In this document: piece after piece, positions 14,661 through 22,845 of the stretch
Layout of the letters: the number at the start of each line of letters is the position of its first letter
Position numbering within the stretch: the stretch's first letter is position 1
Source: Baffinella frigidus
Taxonomy: Eukaryota > Cryptophyceae > Cryptomonadales > Baffinellaceae
Assembly: GCA_026770585.1 (NCBI GenBank)
Contig: MU646374.1
Span: 465,944 to 489,566 of the forward strand
Reading direction: 5' to 3'
DNA: 23,623 nt
Notes under the pieces: generated by a model
Told to the model about the DNA's origin: nothing
Database searches by the model: none
Seen by the model: the letters and a program-made list of their open reading frames with translations, nothing else
Position numbers and translations under genes: made by a program

Positions 14661-15080
14661 ACCCTCCATACACCTTGAAAGCACATACCGGCCACCCCAG
14701 GTTTTACAGGGCTTACTCGAACATAAAGGAAGGCTTTTGACGACGGTGGGTGGCGAGAAAGAAATAAGTTCTGCGAAACACGAGTCGAAACGCGGTCCTT
14801 AAATGGTGTACTGCGTAACGGAAACCGCTACACAGTGCAAGTACAAATTAAGGACCGCAAAAAAGCGGGGGGGGTGCGATCCTCGATGTTTTAAGGTCCA
14901 CATCTCAATTTTGGGTGTGTACCTTGTATTGTGGTATCTCGTGTACGAGTCAGCCCTGTACATGTATGCACACCGACCATACAGCCCCGTGTAGGATGAC
15001 CGCAGTAACTTTACACACAGGGCTGTATCCCCAGACCATGTCCGCCCCCCCACGACAACTACCGCGGGCGCCCCTGCTCG
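14661..15080. other. Interval with TTAAGGACCGC motifs, no clear gene
   Basis: Contains the inverted motif GCGGTCCTTAA (14791) and TTAAGGACCGC (14848), and an imperfect inverted pair around CAGCCCTGTACATGTATGCA (14952) and CACAGGGCTGTATCC (15016). Several frames are open on both strands; none is convincing. Confidence 0.35.
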
Positions 15081-15082
15081 AG

Positions 15083-15200
15083 AGAGAAGGGGGGGGGGGG
15101 AGAGCGCGCGAGAGAAAGAAAGAAAGAAAGAGCGAGAAAGAGAGGGGGGGGGGGCGAGAGAGAGCGAGAGAGCGAGAGAGAGAGAGAACGAGAGAGACAC
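15083..15200 (+). repeat. (GA)n tract with G-runs
   Basis: GAGAGA with AAAGAAAG units and two G-runs. Low complexity; frames through it are artefacts. Confidence 0.9.
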
Positions 15201-15289
15201 AGCCTCGGTAGAAGTGCAGGCGTGGCGGCCTTGTTTGTATCACCGGTCACTCTCTAAACCCCCAAACCCTCACCCAATAGTCAATTCAG

Positions 15290-15378
15290 GTACAAGCTGG
15301 GGGGACGGCGGATGCCCTCTCCTCAAGACCATGGAATATGTAGTAAACGTATTCATGCAGAGTCACCTAGTTGTCTAA
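15290..15378 (+). CDS. Possible terminal exon, unidentified
   Basis: After GTCAATTCAG the plus strand reads TSWGDGGCPLLKTMEYVVNV then FMQSHLVV and TAA. Just before it lies CTCTAAACCCCCAAACCCTC, telomere-like DNA as in other introns here. No partner exon was found, so this remains weak. Confidence 0.3.
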
Positions 15379-15504
15379 TCCTAGTTGGCTAATCTCTGGC
15401 CACTTATTTCGTGACAAGTGGACCGCACTAAGTGGAGCACTCTCACAAACCAAAGACTTCAACTTGTAACAGTGTGTTGCGGTATTGTAAGTATCTTTGT
15501 TGTT

Positions 15505-15590
15505 TTAAAATTTATACCAGGAATTGACTTAATGAATGTGGAAAGGGGGGCAGGGCTAGCAGCTTTTCTAGTCAATTTGCAAGATGACGT
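15505..15590 (+). repeat. Direct repeat left of the telomere-like block
   Basis: TTTTAAAATTTATACCAGGA then ATTGACTTAATGAATG and CTTTTCTAGTCAATTTG. The same order (TTTTAAAATTTGTACCAGGA, ATTGACTTTTGGACTTAATC, CCTTTTCTAATTAATG) occurs at 17302-17385. Confidence 0.7.
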
Positions 15591-15638
15591 GCAGGAGAGG
15601 AATGGCGGTGGAGGAGACGCGGCCGGTACGTCTCCAAC

Positions 15639-15965
15639 TATAACCCTTAAACCTTAAACCCTAAACCCTAAACTGCAAAAACAGCAGTTTTGCGGATCAG
15701 CCTACTGAAAACCTGAGGCTCGTATTTCGTTTGAACAGGTGACCACCAGCGACACGGAGCGGCTCTAATTCCAGAGTGGGGGGCAAATCGGTGAACTCCA
15801 ACCCCTATACCCTGAACTCTATACCTGAAACCCTGAACCCTGAACCCCAAACCCTGAACCCTAAATCCTAAACCACATACCCTATACCCTAAACCCTAAA
15901 CCCTGAAGCCTAAACCCTGAACACCAAACACTGAACCCTACACCCTCAACCCTAAACAATGAACC

Positions 15966-15997
<32 letters not shown>

Positions 15998-16540
15998 ACC
16001 CTAAACCCTAAACCCCAAACCTCAAACCCTCAGCCCTTAACCCTAAACCCTAAACCCTAAACCCTAACCGTAAACCGTAAACTCTAAACCCGAAACCCTA
16101 AACCCTACACCCTAAAACCCAAACGCTGAACACCAAACACTAAACCCTTCATCCCAAAACCCCAGAAGCAAAAACTCTAAACCGAAAACCACAACCCTCA
16201 ACACTCAACCCTGAACTATAAACCCTCCACCCTAAACCCTCAACCCTCAACTTTACACCCTAAACCCTCAAGCCTCAACCCTAAACCCTAAACCCTAAGC
16301 CCCAAACCCTAAGCCCTAAACCCGAAACCCAAAACACTAAACACTAAAACCTAAACCCCAAACCCTAAATCCTGAACCCTAAACCCCAAACCCTAAACAC
16401 CAAACCCTCAAACCTCAACCCCATGCCTGACACCCTAAACCCTGAACCCCGAACCCTAAACCTTACACCCAAAACCCTAGACCCTGAAATAGAAAACCTC
16501 GACCCTCAACCCTTGAACCTTCAACCCTCAACCCTGAACC

Positions 16541-16586
<46 letters not shown>

Positions 16587-16672
16587 ACCCTGAACCCTCA
16601 ACCCTCAACCCTCAACCCTAAACCCTGAATCCCGAACCCTAAACCCTAAACCTCAAACCTCAACCCTCAGCC

Positions 16673-16711
<39 letters not shown>

Positions 16712-17043
16712 ACTCTATACCTTAAACCCTCAACCCTACACCCTGAACCCTGAACCCTTAACCCTTAACCCAATCCCTCAACTCTCAACCCTCAACCTTC
16801 AACCCTTAACACTAAACCCTAAACCCTAAACCCCAAACTCCAAACCCCAAACCCCAAACCCTAAACCCTAAACCTTAAACCCTAAACCCTAAACCTTAAA
16901 CCCTAAACCTTGAATCCTGAACCCTGAACCCTAAGCTCTAAACCCCAATCCCTAAACTCAAAACCCCAAGCCCTAAACCCCAAACCCCAAACCCTGAACT
17001 CTACACCCTACACCCCAAACCCTTCATCCGAAACCCCACACCC
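15639..17043 (+). repeat. Large degenerate telomere-like block
   Basis: About 1.4 kb of seven-base units of CCCTAAA and variants (CCCTCAA, CCCTGAA, CCCCAAA, CCTTAAA), with a non-repeat island at about 15675-15795. The last ~250 bases match 22885-23111. C-rich on the plus strand. All frames lack complexity. Confidence 0.9.
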
Positions 17044-17160
17044 TACAGGGCAATCTCGCGCATAAGGAGCCCCTAGGATCCTACACCAGGTCTATGATAG
17101 TGATGGCCCCCCCGGGAGGGGGGGGGGGGGGGGGCTTCTTACGAGCGAGGTACCCCTGTA
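17044..17160. mobile_element. K-family MITE, copy 6 (diverged)
   Basis: Left end CAGGGCAATCTCGCGCATAA, right end ACGAGCGAGGTACCCCTG before TA, with a long G-run. It is attached to the right end of the telomere-like block. Confidence 0.75.
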
Positions 17161-17300
17161 GGGCCGTGAGTTTCTCAGCACCATGTTCGTTAGAAAAGGC
17201 CGCAGTTTCTGGACCCTTGTTTGACCATCAATTGATGGTCTAAGGGGTCCTTAGACCATCAACTTGATGGTCACAAGTTCGCAAAGGGGTTTTAAAAAGT
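17161..17300. repeat. GACCATCAATTGATGGTC hairpins
   Basis: A perfect 18-base palindrome (17223-17240) is followed after TAAGGGGTCCTTA by GACCATCAACTTGATGGTC. Stem-loop DNA, function unknown. Confidence 0.7.
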
Positions 17301-17301
17301 C

Positions 17302-17385
17302 AGGAGTTTTAAAATTTGTACCAGGAATTGACTTTTGGACTTAATCAAGGGGCCAGAAACTGGGGCCTTTTCTAATTAATGTCTC
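17302..17385 (+). repeat. Direct repeat right of the telomere-like block
   Basis: Partner of 15505-15590. It suggests that the telomere-like block and K copy 6 lie inside a duplicated segment or were inserted with duplication of the flank. Confidence 0.65.
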
Positions 17386-17450
17386 GTGTTTCATTACATT
17401 TTCATCACAGTTCTGCCACGTGATAGGAGAGCAGGGACCCGCCTTCAGGT

Positions 17451-17454
<4 letters not shown>

Positions 17455-17485
<31 letters not shown>
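17455..17485 (+). repeat. (GA)n microsatellite
   Basis: About 15 uninterrupted GA units. On the minus strand this is (TC)n starting about 17 bases beyond the possible exon at 17502-17747. Confidence 0.95.
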
Positions 17486-17487
<2 letters not shown>

Positions 17488-17501
17488 GGCGCCCGCGGCA
17501 C

Positions 17502-17747
17502 CCTGCGGTCCGGCGCCTCCATCTTTCCGATGAGCAGGGGGGTCGTCTCGCGCCCCCCGCTGGCGAGACGAACCCCGACCCCGCTGGAGTCGTGCCACGC
17601 GTCCGTCCACGGCAAGTTGTCGCCGCGCTCTGGAATGGGCGGCGGCCCCTCCAGTTTCTGCAACTTTCGCCACTTGAGCTGCTGGGGGATCTGCTGTGGG
17701 GACCCTCTCAATTCTTGCGGGGGATGCCCACTGGGGGACGGAAATCT
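17502..17747 (-). CDS. Possible internal exon, unidentified
   Basis: Between an AG (CATCGTCAG) and a GT (GCAGG|GTGCCG) the minus strand has 82 open codons in phase 0 with GC-rich third positions. It includes LKWRKLQKLEGPPPIPERGD, NLPWTDAWHDSSGVGVRLAS and TTPLLIGKMEAPD. The composition looks protein-like rather than repetitive. No family recognised and no partner exon found. Confidence 0.35.
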
Positions 17748-17919
17748 CTGACGATGGCCGTGGTCGCGCACAGAAGACGGAGTCGAGCCCCCCCTCCCCC
17801 CCCTCGGTACATCGCCCCCAGCCGCCGCGGTGAGAGCGGGGTGGTCGTCGTGCATTGCGCGCTCCCCAAACAAGCGGCCCTTTCCTGCCATTTCCCAGCA
17901 AACATTCACCAAATGTCCT

Positions 17920-18015
17920 CGCCCTGTCTGGCTGGGGGGGTTCTCCCGCACTGATTCGCACGCTCGCGCCGCATGCTAACTCAGTGAAACGGGTGGCCTG
18001 GCTGCGATGGGGTGG
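17920..18015 (+). repeat. Dispersed ~95-base repeat, copy 1
   Basis: CTGTCTGGCTGG, GGTTCTCCCGCACTGATTCG and ACGCTCGCGCCGCATGCTAA match 18806-18895 (GTCTGGCTGG, GGTTCTCCCACACTGATTCA, ACGCTCGCGCCGCACGCTAA). Confidence 0.8.
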
Positions 18016-18129
18016 AACAAACAACGCCAAGGGAATGCCTAGGGTGAGTTCTATAAAGGGTCCGTCGATATATCCTGGAGAAACGGAAACATGGTTCGGG
18101 CGTTTGGGGCGTGAGGCGCGGCAATCGCC

Positions 18130-18176
18130 GACGCTCGGCAATTGCCGAGGGTGCTCGGCAATTGCCGAGGGTGTCT
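18130..18176. repeat. Tandem CTCGGCAATTGCCGAGGGTG palindromes
   Basis: Two adjacent copies of a perfect 14-base palindrome (CTCGGCAATTGCCGAG), plus an upstream partial (CAATCGCCGACG). It lies just before the possible exon at 18189-18350. Confidence 0.85.
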
Positions 18177-18188
18177 CAGGATGCGCAG

Positions 18189-18350
18189 CCAGGATTCCTG
18201 CCGCTGCAGTCTCAGAGCCACGGGTGCCAGATGCCAGACTGCCTGGCGTTTGGTGGTCATCTCTGGGGTGGGAGGGTCGACAACACGCCGCTGTGGATGT
18301 TCCTGTTCAACCAGAGGACCGCGGGCGTTCATGAGAATGCGAAGCCGCAG
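18189..18350 (+). CDS. Possible internal exon, unidentified
   Basis: Between GATGCGCAG and CCGCAG|GTGGGC the plus strand has 54 open codons in phase 0: PGFLPLQSQSHGCQMPDCLA, FGGHLWGGRVDNTPLWMFLF, then NQRTAGVHENAKPQ. GC-rich third positions and balanced composition suggest real coding sequence. I do not recognise the family. The neighbouring possible exon (17502-17747) is on the other strand. Confidence 0.38.
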
Positions 18351-18369
18351 GTGGGCTGTGAGAGCCGCC

Positions 18370-18474
18370 TATCCCTTAAGTGCCCAGTAGGCGCATACGC
18401 CCTACCGTAGGACCCTAGGACCTGCCTAGGACCTCTTGGCCCTCAAATTTGATGGCATGGGCACTTAAGGGATA
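18370..18474. mobile_element. T-family MITE, copy 4
   Basis: TATCCCTTAAGTG to CACTTAAGGGATA; interior CCTACCGTAGGACCCTAGG. Same orientation as copy 1. Confidence 0.85.
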
Positions 18475-18518
18475 TAAGAGAACCTGGGAGCTACTGTCTG
18501 AACACTGATGAGTTGAGG

Positions 18519-18630
18519 ATAGCTACCAATTTGTAAAATACTAGGGCTATGCCAAGTGGCATAGCTACCAATTTGTGAAATACTTGGGCTATGCCAAGTG
18601 GCATAGCCACCAATTTGTGACATACTAAGG
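18519..18630 (+). repeat. Three tandem ~44-base units
   Basis: Units of ATAGCTACCAATTTGTGAAA then TACTAGGGCTATGCCAAGTGG. Each contains GGCTATGCCAAGTGGCATAG, a small hairpin. Confidence 0.85.
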
Positions 18631-18659
18631 GCCTGCTCGCATGCGCGATCAAGGGGGAG

Positions 18660-18756
18660 TGTGAGGACCGTCTCGGGACGAGCCCGCCTCAGGCGGAGAA
18701 CATAAGTCATTTATGTTCTCCGCCTGAGGCGGGCTCGTCCCGAGACGGTCCTCACA
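18660..18756. repeat. Perfect palindrome, 46-bp arms, 5-base loop
   Basis: Arms 18660-18705 and 18711-18756 are exact reverse complements, loop GTCAT. The arms contain GACCGTCTCGGGACGAGC and CCGCCTCAGGCGGAG. No decay at all suggests a recent origin or active maintenance. Confidence 0.95.
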
Positions 18757-18805
18757 TACTGGGGCGATGAAAGGTCCGTGGGACCTACGTTTGGAAGTTT
18801 TGCTA

Positions 18806-18895
18806 AGTCTGGCTGGAAGGGTTCTCCCACACTGATTCACACGCTCGCGCCGCACGCTAACGCATCGCTTGGGCACTGGGTGAGGTTGCCGCGAT
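18806..18895 (+). repeat. Dispersed ~95-base repeat, copy 2
   Basis: Partner of 17920-18015, same orientation, about 85 percent alike by eye. Confidence 0.75.
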
Positions 18896-18972
18896 GGGCG
18901 CGGACGCCGGGTGACCTGGCGAGAACGGCGCCCTTCCCTAACCAAAGAACGAAGACAAGCTTTTGGAAATTC

Positions 18973-19279
18973 TCACCTTTAGGTCCTTTAGGTTCTTTTA
19001 ACTCCCAACATAGGTGGACACCGGAACGTATCCTGCAGAAAAGCCGTGCTTCCTTTCGGATCACATCAGGCCCCCCGTTGCAGAAGGATCGCGGCAGAAA
19101 CCAGCTAAAGGGTATCCTCATCGGGTGTTTGAGTTAGACCAAAGAGGTACAGGCTCGCACACACACTCAGGATAAAGCAAGTCGGCTGAAGGCCCATATG
19201 GTATCCCATCGTTAGGCTCACAGGAGCTCTAACCACGGATACCTCAGATGTCAAACCAAACAAATGTAGAGGTTTCCCC
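18973..19279 (+). repeat. Y repeat, tandem unit 1
   Basis: About 307 bases: CACCTTTAGGTCCTTTAGG, CTCCCAACATAGGTGGACAC, CTTCCTTTCGGATCACATCA, GGTATCCTCATCGGGTGTTT, CAGGCTCGCACACACACTCA, GATACCTCAGATGTCAAACC. Related to the X repeats by its head. Confidence 0.85.
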
Positions 19280-19280
19280 T

Positions 19281-19600
19281 CACCTTTAGGTCCTTTAGGT
19301 TCTTCGAGCTCCCAACATAGGCGGACACCGGAAATTGTTCTGTAGAAAGGTCATGCTTCCTTTCGGATCACATCAAGCCCCCCTGTACAGAGGATCCGGC
19401 AGAACCGGCTAAAAGGGTATCCTCATCGGGCGTTTGAGTTAGGCCAAAGAGGCACAGGCTCGCACACACACTCAGGTCAGGATAAAGCAAGTCGGCTGAA
19501 GGCCCCTGGTATCCCATCGTTAAGCTCACAGGAGCTCCAACCACGGATACCTCAGATGTCAAACCAAAACACGTGTAGAGGTTTCCTTTGGGCCCAATGT
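19281..19600 (+). repeat. Y repeat, tandem unit 2
   Basis: Same order of motifs as unit 1. It is followed by more TTAGGTCC units up to 19680, so the whole array forms the upstream region of the ATP-grasp gene. Confidence 0.85.
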
Positions 19601-19781
19601 CCTTTAGGTCCTTTATGTCCACTTATTGACCTCACAAAAGTCAGCAAAGTTAGGTCCTTGAGGTCCTTTAGGTCCTTTTTTTTTGCCGCCCTGATTTGAT
19701 TTGAATTTGGGCTTTTTGGCTCCGGATTTTACCTGTCCTCCAAAAAGATCTCGTGCTCCGCTCCAACTCCATTTTCCAAGC
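19601..19781 (+). promoter_or_regulatory. Upstream region of the ATP-grasp gene
   Basis: Contains AGGTCCTTGAGGTCCTTTAG (19651-19670) and a T(9) run, then TGATTTGATTTG. No TATA box is evident. The frame is open back to 19701 but without ATG, so translation should start at 19782. Confidence 0.4.
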
Positions 19782-20843
19782 ATGGTGCAGCACTCCCCTC
19801 AGACCACCGTGCTGACCTTGCCCCTTCTGCCCACCACCAAGCCGCTCCTGGCCTCCTTCCTCTCCTCCACCCTCTCCTCCAATCACGTTGTCCTGGAGCT
19901 GTCCAAGGCTTCGGAAGATGAACTCCGGGCCGCTCTGAAGGATGACGGCATGGTCGTCTGCGCGGGGTCGCTGGCGAAGATCGCGCACCTGCTCGCTCCC
20001 GCCCAGCGCGCGTTTTTCGACGCCACCGAGGACTCCCACCTCTTCCGCACTCTGATCCAGCCGGCCTTCCCTGACTTCATTTGCCACAAGTCGAGAACTC
20101 CGTGGAGCGTTGAGCTGGACTGGTCTGGAGGCCGGCGGTTCGTGGTAAAGCCGAACATCGGGTATAGCTCCGTGGACACGTTCGTCGTCGGCAGCCAGGC
20201 GGAGCTGGCCGCGCTCGAGACGGCCGTTATCTCCAGCTCGGAAGTGGATTTTATTATCGAGGAGTTCATTGAGGGAGCCTTCGTGTGCGCGGACCTGGTC
20301 ATGGAGAAGGGTGCCGTGGCCGTCACGTCGGTCTACCATCGCTACGACTACGGAATCAAGGAGACGGCGCAGGCGCACACCTCGGCTCTCTACGCACAGC
20401 ACGCCGGCAACTTCAGGGAGCTGGCGAAGAACGTCGTCGCGCGCCTCCTGCCCGTGCCGGACACGCGAGTGATGCTCAACGTCGAGGCCAAGCTGGGCGC
20501 CGACGGCGTCCTGCGCATTATTGAGATCAATCCATTCCGAGCCTGCGGCGTCGCGCCCCTCGCCGCCAGCATCCTCTTCGGCCGCAACGTGTTCGACCTC
20601 GCGTTCGCGCCCGTGCTTGACGAGGCCGTGGTCGTGCCGGAGGGCGACCGCGAGATCGTGGCGGTATTCGCGCGGGAGAGGGGGCAGAGGGCGGTCGAGC
20701 TGCTTCCGCCCATTTTGGAGGCGATGGAGCAGCTGGATGGGAAGAAGAGAAGAGGAGTGGAGGTGGAGAGGATTCTGGAGGAGAAGGACTTTGAGACGTT
20801 CGCGATCAGCGAAGGAGTTCTCTTCGACATCACCATGATTTAG
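19782..20843 (+). CDS. ATP-grasp domain protein, single exon
   Basis: ATP-grasp enzymes couple ATP hydrolysis to carboxylate-amine (or similar) ligation through an acylphosphate; the substrate here is unknown. The protein has 353 residues, starting MVQHSPQTTVLTLPLL. Visible motifs: RRFVVKPNIGYSS with ATP-binding Lys123, the hinge DFIIEEFIEG (Glu160-Glu161), NVEAKL at 233-238, and IIEINPFRACG with metal-binding Glu248 and Asn250. The order and spacing fit an ATP-grasp fold with a preceding N-terminal domain. No signal peptide is clear. The ATG has A at -3 and G at +4. The gene is compact and free of repeats, with no intron, unlike its neighbours, and AATAAA follows 24 bases after the stop. Closest in style to the CarB / biotin carboxylase-like ATP-grasp group, but no specific function can be given. 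Confidence 0.9.
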   Translation: MVQHSPQTTVLTLPLLPTTKPLLASFLSSTLSSNHVVLELSKASEDELRAALKDDGMVVCAGSLAKIAHLLAPAQRAFFDATEDSHLFRTLIQPAFPDFICHKSRTPWSVELDWSGGRRFVVKPNIGYSSVDTFVVGSQAELAALETAVISSSEVDFIIEEFIEGAFVCADLVMEKGAVAVTSVYHRYDYGIKETAQAHTSALYAQHAGNFRELAKNVVARLLPVPDTRVMLNVEAKLGADGVLRIIEINPFRACGVAPLAASILFGRNVFDLAFAPVLDEAVVVPEGDREIVAVFARERGQRAVELLPPILEAMEQLDGKKRRGVEVERILEEKDFETFAISEGVLFDITMI

Positions 20844-20866
20844 TGGATTCGGACCAGTAGGTTGTC

Positions 20867-20872
20867 AATAAA
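20867..20872 (+). terminator. Poly(A) signal AATAAA of the ATP-grasp gene
   Basis: GTCAATAAAGAACTC lies just after the TAG stop. It is the clearest canonical polyadenylation signal in the window. Confidence 0.65.
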
Positions 20873-20902
20873 GAACTCTCTCTCTTCGACGTTGTCTCCG
20901 CT

Positions 20903-21023
20903 TACAGGGGTACCTCGATTACAAGAAAACGTCACCCCCCTAGGACGACCATAGGGCCCTAGGCCTATGCCCACTGTAGGGTCCTACGAGGAGGCGTTTT
21001 CTTGTAATCAAGGTACCCCTGTA
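20903..21023. mobile_element. K-family MITE, copy 7
   Basis: CAGGGGTACCTCGATTACAA and its near complement TTGTAATCAAGGTACCCCTG between TA dinucleotides. The arms share a variant (ATTACAAG for CTCATAAG) on both sides, so compensating changes keep the pairing. It lies just 3' of the poly(A) signal. Confidence 0.88.
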
Positions 21024-21213
21024 AGCGATCTGCTTCTAATGGCAACTGGCCGTCTATTTTTCTATTATTTTCTTCTCTCTCTCAATCGAGATGCTGCAAC
21101 TCCATGCCTCCTCCGCCGGCTCCGTCGAAGCAAGTAAGGCACGCCTTACACATCTCTGCGAGAAATTAAAGGCGCGCCTCAAACATCTCTCTCTCTCTCT
21201 ATTGGGGGACTGA

Positions 21214-21317
21214 TATCCCTTAAGTGACCAACGGGCGAATAATCGCCCGCGGAAGCCCTAGGCAGGTCCTAGGGCCCTACGGTAGGGCGTATGAGCCTGC
21301 TAGTCACTTAAGGGATA
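21214..21317. mobile_element. T-family MITE, copy 5
   Basis: TATCCCTTAAGTG to CACTTAAGGGATA, with CGGGCGAATAATCGCCCG hairpin, CCTAGGCAGGTCCTAGGGCC and CCTACGGTAGGGCGTATGAG. Confidence 0.88.
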
Positions 21318-21672
21318 AGGTGAATATCGACTTATGTTGGCTCTTGTTTACGGACGCATCAGTTGCCATTTACTCTGATGACCCCTACTGACACTTCGAA
21401 GCTGACACATTGTTGAACTATGCTGACGTCCGTACATTAGGGGAAACCTCTGCACGACCACCGTTCTCTCCTTTCATCGTTGGTGTCTGGCTGATCTCTT
21501 CCATCTTTGGTGTCTGACTGATTTCACCTCACCCCCTCACACAGTCCCTCTCACCTTGTGGGGCATCCGTACTTAGAGCTATTATACTTCAACTATGGGA
21601 TACCATGAGCCTCCTAAAGGCTGACTTGGGTTCGGTGCGTGGGCGGGCATGGTCACCAATTGGTATACCTCC
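21318..21672. other. Interval with no recognisable gene
   Basis: Moderate GC. Short repeats of TTGGTGTCTG(G/A)CTGAT at about 21480 and 21506. Several short open frames, none with a familiar motif. Confidence 0.35.
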
Positions 21673-21834
21673 AAACACCCCAAGAGAACCACCCTGTATC
21701 CCCTCTTCACGAGCCTCTGCACTGGAGAGCGAAACGCGATCCGAAAGCAAAAATGTTTTCTCTGCAGTCCTTTCTACGGAAGGGCGTGGCGTTGGGCTAT
21801 GTTGGGAGCATTTAAAACCTAAAGGACCTAAAGG
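21673..21834 (-). repeat. X-family dispersed repeat, copy 3 (inverted)
   Basis: Reverse complement of copies 1 and 2: CGAGCCTCTGCACTGGAGAG, CGATCCGAAAGC and CCTAAAGGACCTAAAGG at the far end. It abuts the coding-like stretch that follows. Confidence 0.85.
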
Positions 21835-21865
21835 ATCGGCCAGCTATCATCAAATCCTCTTTCAG

Positions 21866-22224
21866 GCGACTCCTAGGGACATATTTAAGAAGGTTGTGAT
21901 AGATAAACATGCCCCTCTTACGTCAAAACTCGTTGTACAGGACCTTGTAAAAATCGCGGAGGGCAACTCCAACTAAAGGCTCGGATCTGTATTAAATTAG
22001 ACGTTCCAGAAGGATCGACTATAGAAACACTGAAAGAAGTTTTTCAATCTACCGCGCGTAGTAAACTCAACGGTAATCCGTGTCGTTTGATCACACTTTT
22101 GTACCAAGCGCATAGTCTCCACGTACCGGAACAACACACTGGTACAGTACAAAGTGCAATCCTGGTACAAACAAAACAGTCACCAAATTCAAGGCAACAC
22201 AAAAGTGTCCGTTTCGTGGTATAA
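21866..22224 (+). pseudogene. Coding-like stretch split by a -1 frameshift, unidentified
   Basis: After CTCTTTCAG the plus strand reads ATPRDIFKKVVIDKHAPLTS then KLVVQDLVKIAEGNSN and TAA at 21974. In the -1 frame coding continues without stop from 21907 to TAA at 22222, including KARICIKLDVPEGSTIETLK and EVFQSTARSKLNGNP. Both parts look like ordinary protein and share a more AT-rich codon use than the other genes here, so a different origin is possible. I do not recognise the family. It may be a decayed gene, a sequencing error, or less likely programmed frameshifting. The second frame has no ATG. Confidence 0.35.
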
Positions 22225-22572
22225 AATCTTAAAAATATGTAATTTCCTGGTACAAAAACAACTTTTAGTGTTTTAAAACAATCCGTGGGGGGGTATCCCT
22301 ATTCTCGGCTATATATTTGTATCCCTTTCCAGGGCAAAATGCCCATAATCTAGAGATCGGGGCGAAAACAACCTCGCCCCCCCCCCCCCTCCATTCTTGT
22401 CGTGGCGTGCGTGAACACGCAGTTGATGCGCGGCAAGGAGTTTCTGTTATCACCCGCAACTGTAGTCCCCAATAATACTTTCTAGTGTGTTCCCCGGGCT
22501 TCCTAGGGCCGCGTCTCATGCAGGAGCCCTGGGCCCCTTCGCGGTCCAACACCGTACATGCTATCGCTGCTG
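22225..22572. other. AT-richer interval, no clear gene
   Basis: Contains CTGGTACAAA units (22171, 22242) and a C-run near 22376-22390. The minus strand has open frames with no recognised motif. Confidence 0.35.
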
Positions 22573-22610
22573 AGGGTTGAGGGTTTAGGGTTTGGGGTTT
22601 GGGGTTTGGA
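22573..22610. repeat. Short G-rich telomere-like run
   Basis: GGGTTGAGGGTTTAGGGTTT then GGGGTTTGGGGTTTGG, opposite in polarity to the block at 22846. Between them (22611-22845) the minus strand has overlapping open frames of uncertain meaning. Confidence 0.85.
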
Positions 22611-22845
22611 AGTGAGAGCGGTTTTAACATCTGCTTGCCACAATTGCCCACGTTGACGGTTTCGCACCAGCATTTCCAACTTTGAGCATTGTGTTTTGGC
22701 ATTGCAGCCTGAAGCTGAAGATGAACTTGACGGCCACGTGACCCCCTGAAGTATGTTGTACACCATACTTAAAAAGGAACTTCTTGACGGGCCCGCGACG
22801 TTGGGGACACGTTGGATAATTAATTTTTTTCAACATCAATTTTTT

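Noticed and set aside
15639-17043. True telomere in the interior
   Set aside because: The units are too degenerate and flanked by unique DNA on both sides; this is an interstitial telomere-like block.
17486-18141. Long minus-strand frame of 229 codons ending in SLSLSL
   Set aside because: Its second half is the wrong frame relative to the better exon at 17502-17747 and it ends in a microsatellite.
21318-21600. Retrotransposon remnant (LFTDASVAIYSDD on the plus strand)
   Set aside because: Only about 20 residues, no neighbouring reverse transcriptase motifs.
22611-22845. Minus-strand exon with FIFSFRLQCQNTMLKVGNAG
   Set aside because: Three frames are open over the same bases and no splice-site pair or motif favours one.
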